Made by a program: the position numbers and the translations under genes | Notes under the pieces: generated by a model | Databases searched by the model: none | What the model was told of the DNA's origin: nothing | What the model saw: the letters and a program-made list of their open reading frames with translations, nothing else | Shown here: positions 11,668-24,398 of the stretch, in pieces | Layout: the number at the start of each line of letters is the position of its first letter | How positions within the stretch are numbered: the first letter of the stretch is position 1 | Assembly: GCA_964058845.1 (NCBI GenBank) | Contig: CAXKVR010000114.1 | Coordinates: 124,001-188,000, forward strand | Length of the DNA stretch: 64,000 nucleotides | DNA from: Carex sylvatica | Taxonomy: Eukaryota > Streptophyta > Magnoliopsida > Poales > Cyperaceae | Direction: 5' to 3'

Positions 11668-14600
11668 CTAAGCTCCAGTCGCATATAGGCGTGTCCATTC
11701 CTTGGCTGTAACATTTAATGAGTTATTTATTGAGCATTTTTATCATACATTTGTTTCTAACAGAGCATGCTTGACAAATAATAGCATCAGAGACATGACA
11801 ACTTCGGTATCCTTTTATTAGCATAGGCAGCAGGTACTAATAAGTAATAAATGCTAATTCAAAACTAAATCCCAATCCAGGAAAGAAAAAAACCATTGAA
11901 ATAGGGGAGAGAACGGTGCAATTTCTTGATGGTATCTCGTTATATGGCCTAAATGACAATACCATATAAAGTCACTCTTATGACTTATCTTCAGTTCTTT
12001 TGTTATTTATATTATAAACGTATCGCTTTGAGATTGGGGAAACATGTCATTACCGATTAAACTTGACTATGAACAGTCCAACACCATACAAAAGGAAAAA
12101 AGAAGAAACTGCAGGAATACTATCTAATACAACTTGGTACAAAAACTGCTCTGTTAAAATTTTCAGCCCACAGCCTAGAATCAATTACTGGAATACTTTT
12201 TGATACCAAAATATGCTACACAGATTTGCCACCCCACCCTACACATATCTGAATAATTAAATTTTGTTCACCCTTGGATTCGACCAATGAGACTGTTGGT
12301 ACATGTATCAGCACCCATAGAACCCAAAGAAGCGGCCATACAAACCATTGTGGGACCCTAGTTTGTATAGATATCACCACACTCTTAAATAATCCTATGC
12401 ATTGTGGGACTAAAGAGCTGCTACAAACCATTTTATATACTTCTACATTTTACTAATCACATGGCTGTGGGACCCACCAATACCAATACCCTTTTTCATT
12501 TTAAATATTGCAAGTATTACTAGGATTTAGCTGACGAAGGTGCTCCGATTAAAAAATGTGTAAAAAATGTGTTCGTTTATCTTTATTTAATACCTATTAT
12601 GTATCAAAATTTATAAAATGAATGTCATATAAACCGTATTGCACATTTAGATTTTAAAAAAATGTCATATCTGTAGATTATAAACTATACTCGAATATGT
12701 ACCTGTGCAGCATAGGTACCAACCAAAGTAAAATATTGATGGTAAAAAACAAAAACTTAAACCATACGGCACCAAGAATTACCTGTCTCAACAGCCTCAG
12801 TTTCGTTTGCTTTCCAATGTTTAGCAACATTGTCAGAAAGCGGGTCATCCGGGTTTGGAGCACTAAGAAGTGCTTGAATACTGAAATAAATAAATAGCCA
12901 GTTACTTTTATATGTAACCAATTACTTTAATATGATAACATAAATTTCAAAAATTAACTTTAAGGATTACCTTAAAAGAACAGTACGAATCTGAAGAGCA
13001 GGACTCCATTTGTCCTTTAATATATCAAGACATATCCTTCCAAGCTACACAAATGGCATTGAGTTAGTTCAAATAACAGCATTCTACACACAAATAGGAG
13101 TGTCCATTGGGTTGGTTTTGTTAAAACCGAATTAAAATAATCAAACCAAAATTTTATTCGGTTTTCAATAACCAAACCAGCCGAATTAAACTTTTCAGCC
13201 GAATAACAACCAAACCAAAATACCCAAAGTAAATTTCGGTATGTTCAACTGAACCGAAATAAGAGAAATCAAATTTTAAAAGCTCAAAACTCAATACATA
13301 CACAACTATCATTTAATAAACATAGAAGTAAATATTAATATATATATTAGTTGTTGACGTTACACACATTGTTCAATTCCATACAAAATATATAGATGTA
13401 ATAAAATTCCAAACCAAAAAATTTCTTCGTTTTAATTTCAGAAACCGAAGCATGGATTTAAACCGTATAGAGTTCAGTCAGTTTGGTCTTTTTAGTTTTG
13501 AAAAATCTAACCAAACCAAATATAAAAAAACCGCAGTAATTCAAAAATTCAACCGAATCTATCCATTTAAACCAGTGTTCTAAATAGCTAGCTATAGCTG
13601 TGCTATAGCTTTTTCGGACCCTAAAAGCTATGGCACTATGGGCGATATATAGCTAGCTACTTAGTACAATCACTTTTTTTTTTAACCGTCCCGCTATACC
13701 GCTATAATCGCTATTTAAACCATTAATTTAAACCGAAAAACCAAACCATTTAATCCGAACTTTTTGGTTTGGTTGAAAACCAAATAAACCAGACCCAATG
13801 AACAGCCCTACCCACAAAGACACTCACACAAGCACACAACAAATGCAGAGAAGAAAAAATAAGAGAATTTCAGCTCACCTTGTCAATGTTCGGATGGTAA
13901 ATTTTGGTGAGAAACCGGACCTGTTTCAAAAAAAAAACATGAAACCAGTTTGAACAAATAAATATTTAGAGAACACTTCGGTCCTTTAAAATCGAAATTG
14001 TATATAATTGAATAAATAACATCATACTTTTGGGGGCGCCATTGGATATTCTTCAGGCAAAAACAGCTCAAGCTTGAAAACCCCACCTAAATCAATTAAT
14101 GCATTTCAAACACATCCAATTAATCAAACAAATCAAACAACCAAAGCACGAATCAATATAAATTTTACTGACATCACGTAGATTACTAGCCTTCATAAGG
14201 AGATTGTGTGGGACCCAGAATCATAACATTGAAATAGCGCATGTTTTCCTCAGATGGTGATGCACTAATACCAGGAGCTGGAGAAAACAACAGACAAACA
14301 TTATAACACTTGGGGGGAATTTCATGTATATCCCTCAAGAACTTCGAAATTACGTATTTCTCCCTCTAAAATTCATAATATCACAAATACCCTTACTAAA
14401 CTTCAAAAACTCACAAACTTACCCATTTTATTGTCTTTTATATTAAAACTCATTTTAAATTTATAAAGTACCCATTTTACTCATCATTAAAAAATAAATA
14501 CTAATAGCATGTTTCATAAAAATGTCATCTCAGTTTCTAAGGGCAAATGGGTCATTTCTCTACTTCTGACACTTACACGAGCATATACCTAATTGTCACT

Positions 14601-15248
14601 GTGTAAGCGTCAGAAGTAGAGATATTATCCATTTTCCCTCGGAAACCGTTCAATTAGAAGAATGACATTTTTTAAAACATTCTACATAATTTATCAATTA
14701 GTAAACGTGAAATGTTGCATTCAAGTATAAATGAAGTTATTTCTAATATCAAGGTGAACCTTCACAAACGAGTCACTGATACATTGTATTTGATCAATAA
14801 TCAGATGTCAAACCATCAGAATCCCGCTCAAATGCAAAGGTTTTCAACTTTCTTGGGTATATTACAAAAATGAAGAATTTTGCTTGATAACCAAAATTTA
14901 TTTATTTAACAAAATTAGTAGTTAGAAGTGAATCCTTGGGACTTACGTTACATGCATGCCTTGGTAGTTTAAGACTTCAAATCATGAAGTTTTAAGTCTT
15001 TTTAAGACTTCATAATTTTACAATTAAGAGGGTGAAATTGCAAATCAAAAATAGGAAATCAGTACAAAGAAGAGTTAACTAACCTGGTTCGCTAAGTAGT
15101 CGCTGTGTTTCCTGTTTCAAATCAGAAAATTCAAAAAAAAAAGGTAGATTTCAAATTGAGAATTGAGGCGAAATTATGAAGTTAGATCGAACTATGAAGG
15201 AATTGCACTTACCTTGATGATTCTACGAGGGAGATTACTGTTCGCCAT
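11668..15248 (-). CDS. UBC13: Ubiquitin-conjugating enzyme E2 of the UBC13 (UBC35/36) type
   Basis: The E2 that, with an Mms2/UEV partner, builds K63-linked ubiquitin chains in DNA-damage tolerance and signalling. Exons read from the start codon: 15213-15248, 15084-15111, 14191-14277, 14028-14086, 13879-13920, 12971-13044, 12783-12880, 11668-11705; total 153 residues, the family length. The protein begins [18 protein letters not shown], has the HPN motif at 79-81, catalytic Cys89 in GRICLDIL, and ends [11 protein letters not shown]. The third intron has a GC rather than GT donor (GAAG/gctagt); using the nearby GT would create a stop. A hAT element occupies the intron between exons 5 and 6. 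Telo-box repeats lie just upstream of the start. All exons are open and in phase, so the gene appears functional. Confidence 0.95.
13095..13810. mobile_element. hAT-type MITE in a UBC13 intron
   Basis: Ends TAGGAGTGTCCATTGGGT and the complement of TAGGGCTGTTCATTGGGT bound a 716-bp element rich in AACCGAA/TTCGGTT motifs. Flanks CACACAAA (13087-13094) and CCCACAAA (13811-13818) match 7/8, as expected of an 8-bp hAT target duplication. A smaller element with GTTCTAAATAGCTA sequence (about 13573-13720) is nested inside. Confidence 0.8.
14311..14690. mobile_element. MITE fragments in a UBC13 intron
   Basis: From 14311 the sequence GGGGGGAATTTCATGTATAT begins a repeat also found near 15900-16060, 21745-21925 and 24108-24185. 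It is followed at about 14540-14640 by a separate inverted repeat (CTACTTCTGACACTTACAC and its near complement GTGTAAGCGTCAGAAGTAG). The two seem nested or adjacent. Confidence 0.55.
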
Positions 15249-15268
15249 TGTTATATCGGTGGATTGAG

Positions 15269-15295
15269 TTAGGGTTAGGGTTAGGGTTAGGGTTT
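15269..15295 (-). promoter_or_regulatory. Telo-box repeat in the UBC13 5' UTR
   Basis: Four consecutive TTAGGG units plus TTT on the plus strand, read in the gene direction as AAACCCTAACCCTAACCC and so on, about 20 bases before the ATG. AAACCCTA telo-boxes are known in promoters and leaders of plant genes expressed in dividing cells. The period is six, not the seven of canonical plant telomeres. Confidence 0.7.
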
Positions 15296-15374
15296 CGTTA
15301 GATAGTAGATGAAGAGAGATGAGAAAGTGGAAAAGAAAACATGGAAGGCAGAGAGATAAAAGCAAAGGTAGGAA

Positions 15375-15382
15375 TTTTTATA
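15375..15382 (-). promoter_or_regulatory. Candidate TATA box for UBC13
   Basis: TATAAAAA on the minus strand about 125 bases before the start codon, which would leave a leader of roughly 95 bases including the telo-box. Position and sequence fit; there is no direct proof. Confidence 0.4.
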
Positions 15383-15474
15383 GAAAACACCCTTATATTT
15401 TTCCAAATTGTTCTTTCTTCAAAAATAAAAGGGGAAATTTCTTGTAGCCCCTTCCCAATCATAGTAGTTTCCTC

Positions 15475-15663
15475 CAGTGTTGTAAATAATGATATGTGGT
15501 CGTCGGACGGATAAGGTACCACCAAACGATTAATTGAAAATAATCGGTCATATTCGGAAATAATCGTCCAATTAGCTAGTCAGAAAAATTCATGATAGGT
15601 TGGTCACCACCAACGACTAATCGTTCGATTAATCAGTCTAAATGGACATTTTTTACGACACTA
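15475..15663. mobile_element. hAT-type MITE, CAGTGTTGTAAA family, copy 1
   Basis: Begins CAGTGTTGTAAAT and ends TTTACGACACTA. Flanks GTTTCCTC and ATTTTCTC match 6/8. Inside are GGCGGT/ACCACC-like and CGATTAAT motifs shared with the copies at 28213 and 55149. It lies just upstream of the UBC13 promoter region. Confidence 0.65.
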
Positions 15664-15674
15664 ATTTTCTCGAG

Positions 15675-15798
15675 TAAAGATTTTAATAGACAAGTTTTGA
15701 CTTCATGCAGTGTATAAATAATATAGGATACTGTTTTGATTCTATAGTCTGTACTTTGTACGTTGTGTGAAATAAAAATAGTTATGTTAAAATCTTTA
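15675..15798. mobile_element. MITE, GATTTTAACAG family, copy 1
   Basis: TAAAGATTTTAA at the left and its exact complement TTAAAATCTTTA at the right enclose TTTTGACTTCATGCAG sequence also present at 24721-24837 and 37135-37254. Confidence 0.6.
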
Positions 15799-18700
15799 TA
15801 TGTTTCCTTTCGCCTCAAATGTTTGTACATGTCTCACAACTCACAAGTAATAAATTAAACTATTTGCAGCTACATTTTTTTTTATTAATAAAGAATAAAA
15901 TAAGTATTGTATTTAAAATGAATTTTAATAGAAAAGTCAATACATTAGACAGATATGTGAGTTTTTAAAATTTTCGAGGACAAATATGATATTATTAACT
16001 TTAGAGGGGGGATGCATTATTTTGAAGTTTTTGAGAGATGTAAATGAAAATTTTCCAAAATAAAATATGCTTCGAAGGCAGCAAGATTCAAAACTTGAAA
16101 AAAAAAAAAAGGGGTTGTGTTTAGTAAGCAAAATAAAATTAAAATAAAGTATATCATATATAAGATCAAAATGACCTCATATATTATATTAACAAGTGAA
16201 ATAGTAAAGATAAAAAATAGCTAAAGTTAAATTTTTATTGATATTTCCACTACTAGAAGGTGTTAAAGGTTTTTTATCCACCTTAAAACATCTTAATATA
16301 GTTATTATTTTAATGGAATAAATATCAAAGCACTTAAATCATTAAGATTTTATATGTCAAACACACACATTTGGAGCTGACATTATTTTTTAATTATGCA
16401 TTGAAAACTTTAACACTGCACAGTTCAACTGGCTAACGCATATGTTCTTCAAGTAGAGTGTGTGTGTGTGTGTGCTGTAGGTGTTTTGTGTCTATGTACT
16501 TTATTTTTTATAATGAGGTGCACATCTACTCTAATTGAATGGAGTCAATTAACTCTATTAATTTTTAAAATTTATAGATTTTTGTGATTTTATGTATAAT
16601 TTAGAGTAAAAAGCTTTAGGTATGTAAAATTGACTTCATAATTAACAAGAAATTTTTTACAACTTTTGCCTCCATACTAAAAGTTGCAATTTTTATGTTT
16701 AACAAAGTAAAAATTGTTTGCTTATTCTATTTTTTTTTTTTAAACGAACTTGGACTAATTTTTTTCTCTCAGCAGTCAATTTTTTAATTCTTTTGACTAT
16801 TCTTAAAAATAAAATGAAAAGACTGAATTTCGTTTATATCTTTTGGGAAATATATTTGGTGGTTTAGTTGCTTTTGCTTTTGCTTTTGATTTTGATTGAC
16901 TGTTACTTAAAGGGTGTCTTATTTTAATTCCATATTTTATCAAGAAACTTAAAATATTAAATTTATATGAAATTTTTATATATTTGAATTTGGATCTGAA
17001 AACGACAATTTTAGCAACGATCACCTCCCTTTTAATTTTGATGGTTTTCGAAGATTTTTTTTAACACGAGTGTTTAACTCGTAATCTATTTGTTTTAAAA
17101 TATTTGACATGTTTAATTAAATTAACCGGATCTTCTATTTTCATAATGTTGAATTTGGATCTTCTAAAGTAACTCAAAATTTGAGTTTGGATGTAGAATT
17201 TGACTGGCTTCAGAAGCGGAGTCAAACTTTCAAGTTATAGGGGTCAATTATAAAATTTTCAAACTATGGAGGTCAATATAAAAAATTTTATGCTGTGAAT
17301 GAGAATCAATTACTATATTCATAGCATTTTATTCTAAATTATATAAAAAATCATATATAAATAATAAAATATTAAAAATAAATGGGTGTCAATTGACTGA
17401 TCCCATTCAATCATACTAAATTCGCTTCTGACTAGCTCTATTAATATTCGTGCAGATTCTAATCAGATATTCCGAATCCAACAATGTTGACATGCCACGT
17501 CTGGTATAAATCAAAATTCAGAAGAAAAAAATTGTGATATACGTTTAAATAACTATTAATGACACAAATAAAAAAACCAGTTTCAAAAGATAACCGCTTG
17601 ATGTAGTGTAATATTAGAAAATGAAATTCGTACACAACAAAGGCTCCCATAATCTAAGTTTTTCCGAAGGATTTCTATGACCAAATTCAAAGATTCTAAG
17701 ACCATTCAAACAATGGTGGCAACGAAACTTGTAAGCAAATTCAGACAATAATTAAAATTTTAAAAAATATGTTCTAGAAACATCATAGCAGGGGAATTCA
17801 TCATTAAATTCAAACTTGGACGATTATTATATATAGATGAGATATGGTGAGTTGCAAAGTAAAAATCTGGTTTTATTTTATGTTTATATTTTTGTTTTGA
17901 AAGACCATACAGTCAAATTTAAATTGCTCAATATAATATTTATATTGAAATGTGCTTGGAGACTAAATTTTACATTTTTTGAAAAAAAAATTATTATTTT
18001 TTTAGATAAGTAGAAAACTATTGTTTTTGGACGGATTTTAGACCATAAAATACGGTGATTTTGAAATATTCTAAAAAGTTAGTAAAAAAATTTCAAAAAA
18101 TGTAAAATTTAGTCACCAAACACATTTCAATATGGATATTATGTTGAGCAGTTCGAATTAACTATTTGATCTTTGAAAACAGAGATATGAACTTGAAGTA
18201 AAACAAGAGAGAGAGAGTTGGACTATGGTGAGTTGCGAAGTAAGGGTCTTGTTTTACTTCAAACTCATATTTTCTATATTGAAACATCAAAATGACAACT
18301 CGAACCGTTTAACATGATCTCTATATTGAAACGTACTAGGGCACCAAATTTTAAATTTTTTAAATTATTTACTAATTGTTTAGAATATTTAAAATCATTA
18401 TTTTTTATAGTTCATAATCCACGTTTTTTTATCAATCTTAAAAAAATAGTAAAATTGTTCAAAAAAAGCAATCCCATGATTGGTGTATCATGCGGCAATC
18501 AATTTGAGCAACATAATAAATTTTGCAACCTCATTTATTTCTAGAGATATGATGATAAATAAATAATATATCCATAAGTAACTGCTTGCTTCCTATCTCA
18601 CATCTCATATAATATAATAGCGACATCTTAGCCAACAATTTATGACCACCAAGTTTCTAGCCTTCTAATCACAACCACTTGATTTCATTCATTCCTTCTT

Positions 18701-19700
18701 TCTATTCTAGTTGATACTAGTTTAAACGGACTTGATAACTGTTATCGGGTTTGGATCATGCATAATTCATGCCCGTTAAAAATGATATCCATTAACAATT
18801 ATTATATGATTTGTTTTTTACCTTACAACTATGAATTGACTTATTAATTTGGGGATATGATAAATAATGTAATGCAAGAATTAAAATATTACGGTAATTA
18901 TAATGAGTGTGGCTAATATGATATAGTGTTATTTCAGTTTTATAACATTAATTTTAAAATCTATCGAATCGATTTTAAATGGTGAATTCAAACCGTTCAA
19001 ACTCATCTACTTCATTAGTTGTGTGTTTACTTGTAAAATTTATAAATTTTCAAACTTATTTAGTATCCAGTTAAGCAGTCAAATGTGAGTATTTTTAAGA
19101 TAATTTTGATGCATTCATTTTTCAATATTTTTTACCACTTGATTTGATATATACTAAAATAACTCGAAAAAAGAAAAAAAAATTATATGTAAATACATTA
19201 TTATTGAAATAAATCGGTTTTATTTGTTCGAATTAGTCGTTTGAAGTCTATTTAAAATCTTTTAAGGTAAACGTCATATGATACCAATATCGTACTAACC
19301 GAACTCAGTTATAATTTATATCTATAAATAAATAACATAATAGTTTAGTATAACTCGTTAAGTCAACATTTATACTGTTATTTGATTATTATGATATTTG
19401 TAATTTAATCAGATTGACATTTTAGTAATATAAAAGTCGGTTCTTTGTTTTATTTTGATCTTAATTTGATGTTGAATTCCTGATCTTGATTAACCATAAT
19501 TCATCAAATCAGCATATTCTTTTAACGGTTAGAGGGTCGGGTTACCTACTCGTCAAACCCGACCCGATCACGTGCATAACGTTTTAAGGACAATCGGAAC
19601 AAACTTAAAAAGTTGGAAGGTTCTGAATGTAAAAAGAACTTCTTTATATCTTCGCAACTAAAAAGAAGTAGAGAACAAACAACGAATCTAAAAGGCGAGC
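15799..19700. other. Intergenic between divergent UBC13 and CDP-DAG synthase genes
   Basis: No gene is seen. Contents: a copy of the GGGGGAATTTCATGTATACC repeat at about 15895-16060, a (GT)n run at 16458-16475, two foldback MITE copies at about 17836-18465, and a decayed stretch at about 18960-19170 that resembles the 32210 family. The last few hundred bases should hold the promoter and leader of the next gene. Confidence 0.5.
17836..18465. mobile_element. Two adjacent foldback MITEs of the shared-core family
   Basis: The first copy (about 17836-18210) is a hairpin with ATTGAAATGTGCTTGGAGAC on the left and ACATTTCAATAT on the right, and outer arms GGTGAGTTGC..AGTAAAA. The second begins at about 18216 with the same outer arm (ATGGTGAGTTGCGAAGTAA) but is cut off in its right half near 18465. 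Boundaries are approximate. Confidence 0.6.
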
Positions 19701-20185
19701 GAGCAAGAGCTCAACGCTACTAGTTCTATTTGTTCGCCACCTCGACGATTCGAAATAGAATCAAATTTTTCAATCTATACATCAATTCCAGTTTTCTAAT
19801 CTTCGAAAGGTGTGATCTTTAATCTCCTAAATGAAAAATTATCCAATTTTATTTTTATGTTTTATTGATGTCAATCATGATTATTCAATACTTTTTTTTT
19901 TTCTGATTAATATTGGGTACTTTTAATTTTTAAGAATATGTTTTTATGGGTTATTAAAAGCAGCAATCTTTGAACTGTCAAACTTTTTTACTTTTGCTCA
20001 TTTTGATTTTTTTAATATCAAAATTAAAACCCAGAATCCAAATTTTAGTGTTTAGTTAGAGGTAAAAATGTTTGTTCTTTGGTTAGCTTTTAATTAAGAA
20101 ATTTGGGGTAAGCTATAAAATTCTTAGATTGTAATTTATTTATTTTACTTTTTTTTTGGTAATTTGAAGATTAAATAGGGGTAAA

Positions 20186-23100
20186 ATGATAAAAGAAAGC
20201 AGCTCTGGTGAATCTACACCGACTCATGGAGGCCGAGTTCGACACCGAAAACGTTCTTCAAATGAGGTTTGTACATTTTTTTGTGTAGGGTTTATGCTTT
20301 TTTGATAAATTAAAATGAATCAGCTTAAGAAATTATATTTGCATTTAGGTCCCTGCTGGTGGGAACAAATCAAGCGAACCGAATTTGCTGATAAATGACA
20401 GGAACAAGTACAAGTCAATGCTGATAAGGACATATTCATCAATTTGGATGATAGGAGGGTTTGTATTGATAATTTACATGGGCCACCTCTATATTTGTGC
20501 TATGGTGGTAGTGATACAAATTTTCATGGCTAGAGAACTCTTTAACCTGCTCCGCAGGGGCAACGAAGCCAGGCAACTCCCTGGTTTTAGAATGTTAAAT
20601 TGGTATGTTGCACATTTTTTTTTTCTTTGAGGGTAGGGGTTTAACCGAATTAAAATTGTCAAACTAAAATTTTATTCGGTCCTCAAAAATCTAACCGAAC
20701 CAACTGAATAACAACCGAACCAGAAAAAACCGAAGTATATTTCAATTTGTTTGGTTGAACTGAAATAAGAGAGATTAAATTTAAACTCAAAACTCAATAC
20801 ATACACAAATACATTTAATAATCATAGAAAAAGTATCAAGATATATAACAGTCGAACCGAAATAAGAGTTTAAACCAAAGCAATTCAAAAATTCAATCAA
20901 ATTGAATCATTTAAACTGAAAAACCGAACCGTTTAATCCAAAATTTGTCGGTTCGGTTGAAAACCGGATCCAATGAACACCCCTATGTATTACATATATT
21001 TCTCAAAGAAATCAGAACTATAAATGTCTGGTGTCATAGGAAGCAATAATAAGGTATGTGTGCATAGTTTGGCTAAAATAACTTGTTTATTTTTGTTGCT
21101 TCTGATATTTGTGTATTTTAGTGGGTTCCTTTGGGTCATTTTTTTATGTTAATTTAATTTATTAATTTTATTTATCCTTTTATATTATTGTAGGCATTTT
21201 TTCTTCACGGCTATGCTGTTTACATATGGCCGCTTTCTGAGCCAACAACTGGTGAACACTGTGACATCTGACAAGTTGTTATATAAATTAGTGAGCGGCT
21301 TTGTGAAGTACCAGATGTTTATTTGTTATTTCCTCTACATAGCTGGTATCTATCTATTTATGTTTTATAACTTTTTCTTACCTTATTTCATGTTTTCTAT
21401 TTCATAGAGATGCACTGGTATTGAAGTGCAATTGTTTACATATTCTACTGATGTTGTTTAATTACTGTCTCTTTATGTTGTTATGTTACCAGGTTTTATG
21501 TGGTTTATTCTGACATTGAAGAAAAAAATGTATAAATACCAATTCAGCCAATATGCGTGGACCCACATGATCCTTCTCACAGTTTTTGCTCAATCCTCTT
21601 TTACTGTTGCTAACATTTTTGAAGGAATTTTCTGGTACGTTCATGTCCTTTTTTACCATACTTTCATTTACCAGTATCAATATATTATACAGGCCATCCC
21701 AAACAGTTCTGGGTTTTTCTTGAAATCTTTTTATATTCTTTTTTTAATTAAGGGTAAAATTGTTACTTTATAAATTTAAAATGAGTTTTAATAGAAAAGT
21801 CAACAAATTGGATAAATTTGTGAGTTTTTGAAATTTAGAAGGATAGATATGATATTATGAATATTAGAGGGTGGGATACGTAATTTTGAGGTTTTTGAGG
21901 GGTATACATGAAATTCCCCCAAAATATTATACATGCCATACTGAACAGTTGTGGGTTTTACTTGAAATCTTTCAAGTTTCTAGTTTTTCTAATTGAATGT
22001 GAAACTTTTAAATACATTTGTTGCTAATTTCTTGTGTTGCTACAATTTCAGGTTTCTTTTACCTGCATCTCTTATAGTAATAAATGACATAGCAGCATAT
22101 TTCTTTGGATTCTTTTTTGGTAAAACACCATTAATAAAACTATCTCCAAAGAAAACATGGGAAGGTTTTATCGGGGCATCTGTTTCTACTATGCTCTCAG
22201 CCTTTGTGGTTAGTCAAATATCAATTTCTTTTAATTCATGATGAAAATACAGAGAAATTTGATTTCAAAATATCATATATCTCATTTTTTTTTTCCAATT
22301 GTCAGTTGGCAAATTTAATGGGTCGTTTCCAGTGGTTGACATGTCCTAGAAAGGTACTCTACTTTATTTTTCTTTATTTTCATTTTTAAAACTCTATTAT
22401 CTTTTAATTATATTAATGAAAATTTGACCTTGGAGAAATACAGGATCTTTCTACTGGGTGGCTTTACTGTGACCCGGGCCCGCTTTTTAAGCCAGAATCT
22501 TACTCATTAATTGGATTGGTTCCTCATTGGGTAAGAACATATATTTAAAACATTTTTTTTTTTTCATTTTTTTACATGAAAACCTTGTGCAAAACCTCAA
22601 AATGTTCCAGTTACTCCTACGAATATGAGAAAATTTCCTCTTATGTATTTTGGTTCCAGTTCCTTTTATTCAATAATGCCACACAGTTTACTGTTGTAGT
22701 GATGTAGTAGGGGCAGTTTGGGTAGTTTTAAAAGTGACCCTGAAACATTCTTACTGCTTACATTTCAATGCAGTTTATCTTTTGTATAGTTTCAGACTGT
22801 GAAACAATAGACGAATGTTTACAACAACAATATACATCTTCTTAATATTGATTTATATCTTTTTTTCGATTTTCTTCTTGATTGTAGTTTCCTTGGAAGG
22901 AAATTCCAATTTTGCCTGTGCAGTGGCATGCACTTGCTCTTGGATTGTTTGCATCAATAATTGCACCGTTCGGGGGATTTTTCGCTAGTGGTTTCAAAAG
23001 AGCTTTCAAAGTCAAGGTAATAATTACAAGTTCCTCACTTTAATTGTTATTCCTTTCTATTATTTGTTATTAGTTGTTACTCAATCACATTTATTTGTAG

Positions 23101-23670
23101 GATTTTGGTGACAGTATCCCTGGTCATGGTGGAATTACTGATAGAATGGATTGCCAGGTACTTCAAATCATATGTTTTTTTTCTTTATTTAAACATAGAT
23201 AAAACTCAGTTAATTACGAAACTTACTAGGAAATATTTACTTGAAAGAAATTTGGTTTCATTACTGTTAAATTCTTTCAGGGTTTGTGACTTCAAAGTTG
23301 TTTTAATCTCTTTGTATTAAATATGTAAACCTAAACTCGATTTAATTTTATTTTCTAAATTTTATTCTGTGTTTCACTGTAGATGGTAATGGCTGTATTT
23401 GCATACATATACTATCAATCTTTTGTGAGGCCACAAGACGTCACTGTAGAGATGATTCTTGAGCAGGTATATATATATATACACACACACTCAGCCTTTA
23501 AAAAAAAAAACCCCAACAAATTATTATTTAATATATATAACATTGCATTTGCATCCCTTTGTTACTTTTTCTTTTTACAGATATTGAAAAATTTAAGCTT
23601 TCAAGAGCTACAAGTTCTCTACGAACAACTCGGAAAGGTTTTTCATGATAGGCTACTGACTCAATCCTAA
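20186..23670 (+). CDS. CDP-diacylglycerol synthase (phosphatidate cytidylyltransferase)
   Basis: Makes CDP-diacylglycerol from phosphatidate and CTP, a precursor of phosphatidylinositol and phosphatidylglycerol, in ER-type membranes. Exons: 20186-20266, 20349-20602, 21194-21345, 21493-21634, 22052-22208, 22306-22353, 22444-22530, 22888-23016, 23101-23157, 23383-23466, 23581-23670; about 426 residues, the usual length of the plant ER isoforms. The cytosolic N-terminus is basic (RVRHRKRSS), followed by several membrane segments. The family signature runs from [14 protein letters not shown] through [12 protein letters not shown] (about 341-367) with its conserved K-D and D-R-x-D residues. The ending [10 protein letters not shown] fits the family. 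A leader intron upstream of 20160 is plausible. Introns 2 and 4 carry repeats. No defects are seen. Confidence 0.95.
20633..20983. repeat. hAT-type MITE relic in CDP-DAG synthase intron 2
   Basis: Related to the 13095-13810 element: AACCGAA-rich, with right end CCAATGAACACCCCTA and left end TAGGGGTTTAACCG. The left end is degraded and no target duplication is visible. A shorter relative lies near 52545-52690. Confidence 0.6.
21690..21990. repeat. MITE flanked by a diverged duplication, in CDP-DAG synthase intron 4
   Basis: The repeat at about 21745-21925 ends in GGGGTATACATGAAATTCCC and belongs to the family of 14311. On both sides lie about 50 bp of similar sequence: ATTATACAGGCCATCCCAAA before, ATTATACATGCCATACTGAA after, each followed by CAGTT.TGGGTTTT.CTTGAAATCTTT. 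Confidence 0.6.
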
Positions 23671-24398
23671 CTTTTTTTTCTTTTTTTCATTTTTATTTTG
23701 TGCGTAGGTGCAATTAAATACCTGTTTAGTGTTACTTTGTTGTAATACATCTCCTTTTTTTTATTTGTTTAATGTAGATTAGGGACTATGCAGCTGATCC
23801 ATATATTTTTGGATTCATGGCTAAGTTTTAAAGGCTAAGTTTTTAACTTTTATGAGATTTTGTATAGCCTCATTTTCCTTTTCTCTCTCTGTTTACCAAT
23901 AGCATGGGTAAGTAATTACTTGTATCAACTTATATTGAACTTCAGATAAATTCAAATTCATGTTTAACAGCTGGTAGTTCTAGTTAAAATCAATTGGGGT
24001 TTGATAATTTCTGCATGAGAACTCAAATCATAGCTATAAAAATCGATGCAAAAGAAACAAGAAGACCAACAAAATAAAAATGCCTTTAACACTAATAATA
24101 TGATGAAAGGGGGGGATTTCATGTATACCCCTCTGAAAACTTAAAAATTACATATTTCCTCCTCTAAAATTCATAATACCCCATAAAGTAAAAGATGTCT
24201 TATCAGTGAAATTTTTAAGTTCAAGCCATACAATAAATTTCCTAATTATTTCCTGCGATAGCAAGAGTTCAATACAATTTCACTATAAATATAATGAACA
24301 CAAATGAATTGCTATACAACAATCAGAAATTAAATGGAAAATTCCAAATAATTTTATATCTCACACAAGTAAAATAAATGCATGTAAACCTTAATTAA
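23671..24398. other. Convergent 3' region between CDP-DAG synthase and Rab3GAP-like gene
   Basis: Should contain the 3' UTRs of both genes. A fragment of the GGGGGATTTCATGTATACCC repeat lies at about 24108-24185. Nothing else is recognised. Confidence 0.5.

Noticed and set aside
15269..15295. Interstitial telomere repeat marking a chromosome fusion
   Set aside because: Only four units, six-base period and located in a gene leader; a telo-box explains it better.
16425..16460. A-box-like AGTTCAACTGGCTAACGCAT as a tRNA-derived SINE head
   Set aside because: No B-box follows at the expected spacing; a (GT)n run follows instead.
23776..23831. Extra terminal exon of the CDP-DAG synthase
   Set aside because: The family-typical ending is reached at 23670 without splicing; the downstream stretch (reading IRDYAADPYIFG) looks like 3' UTR.
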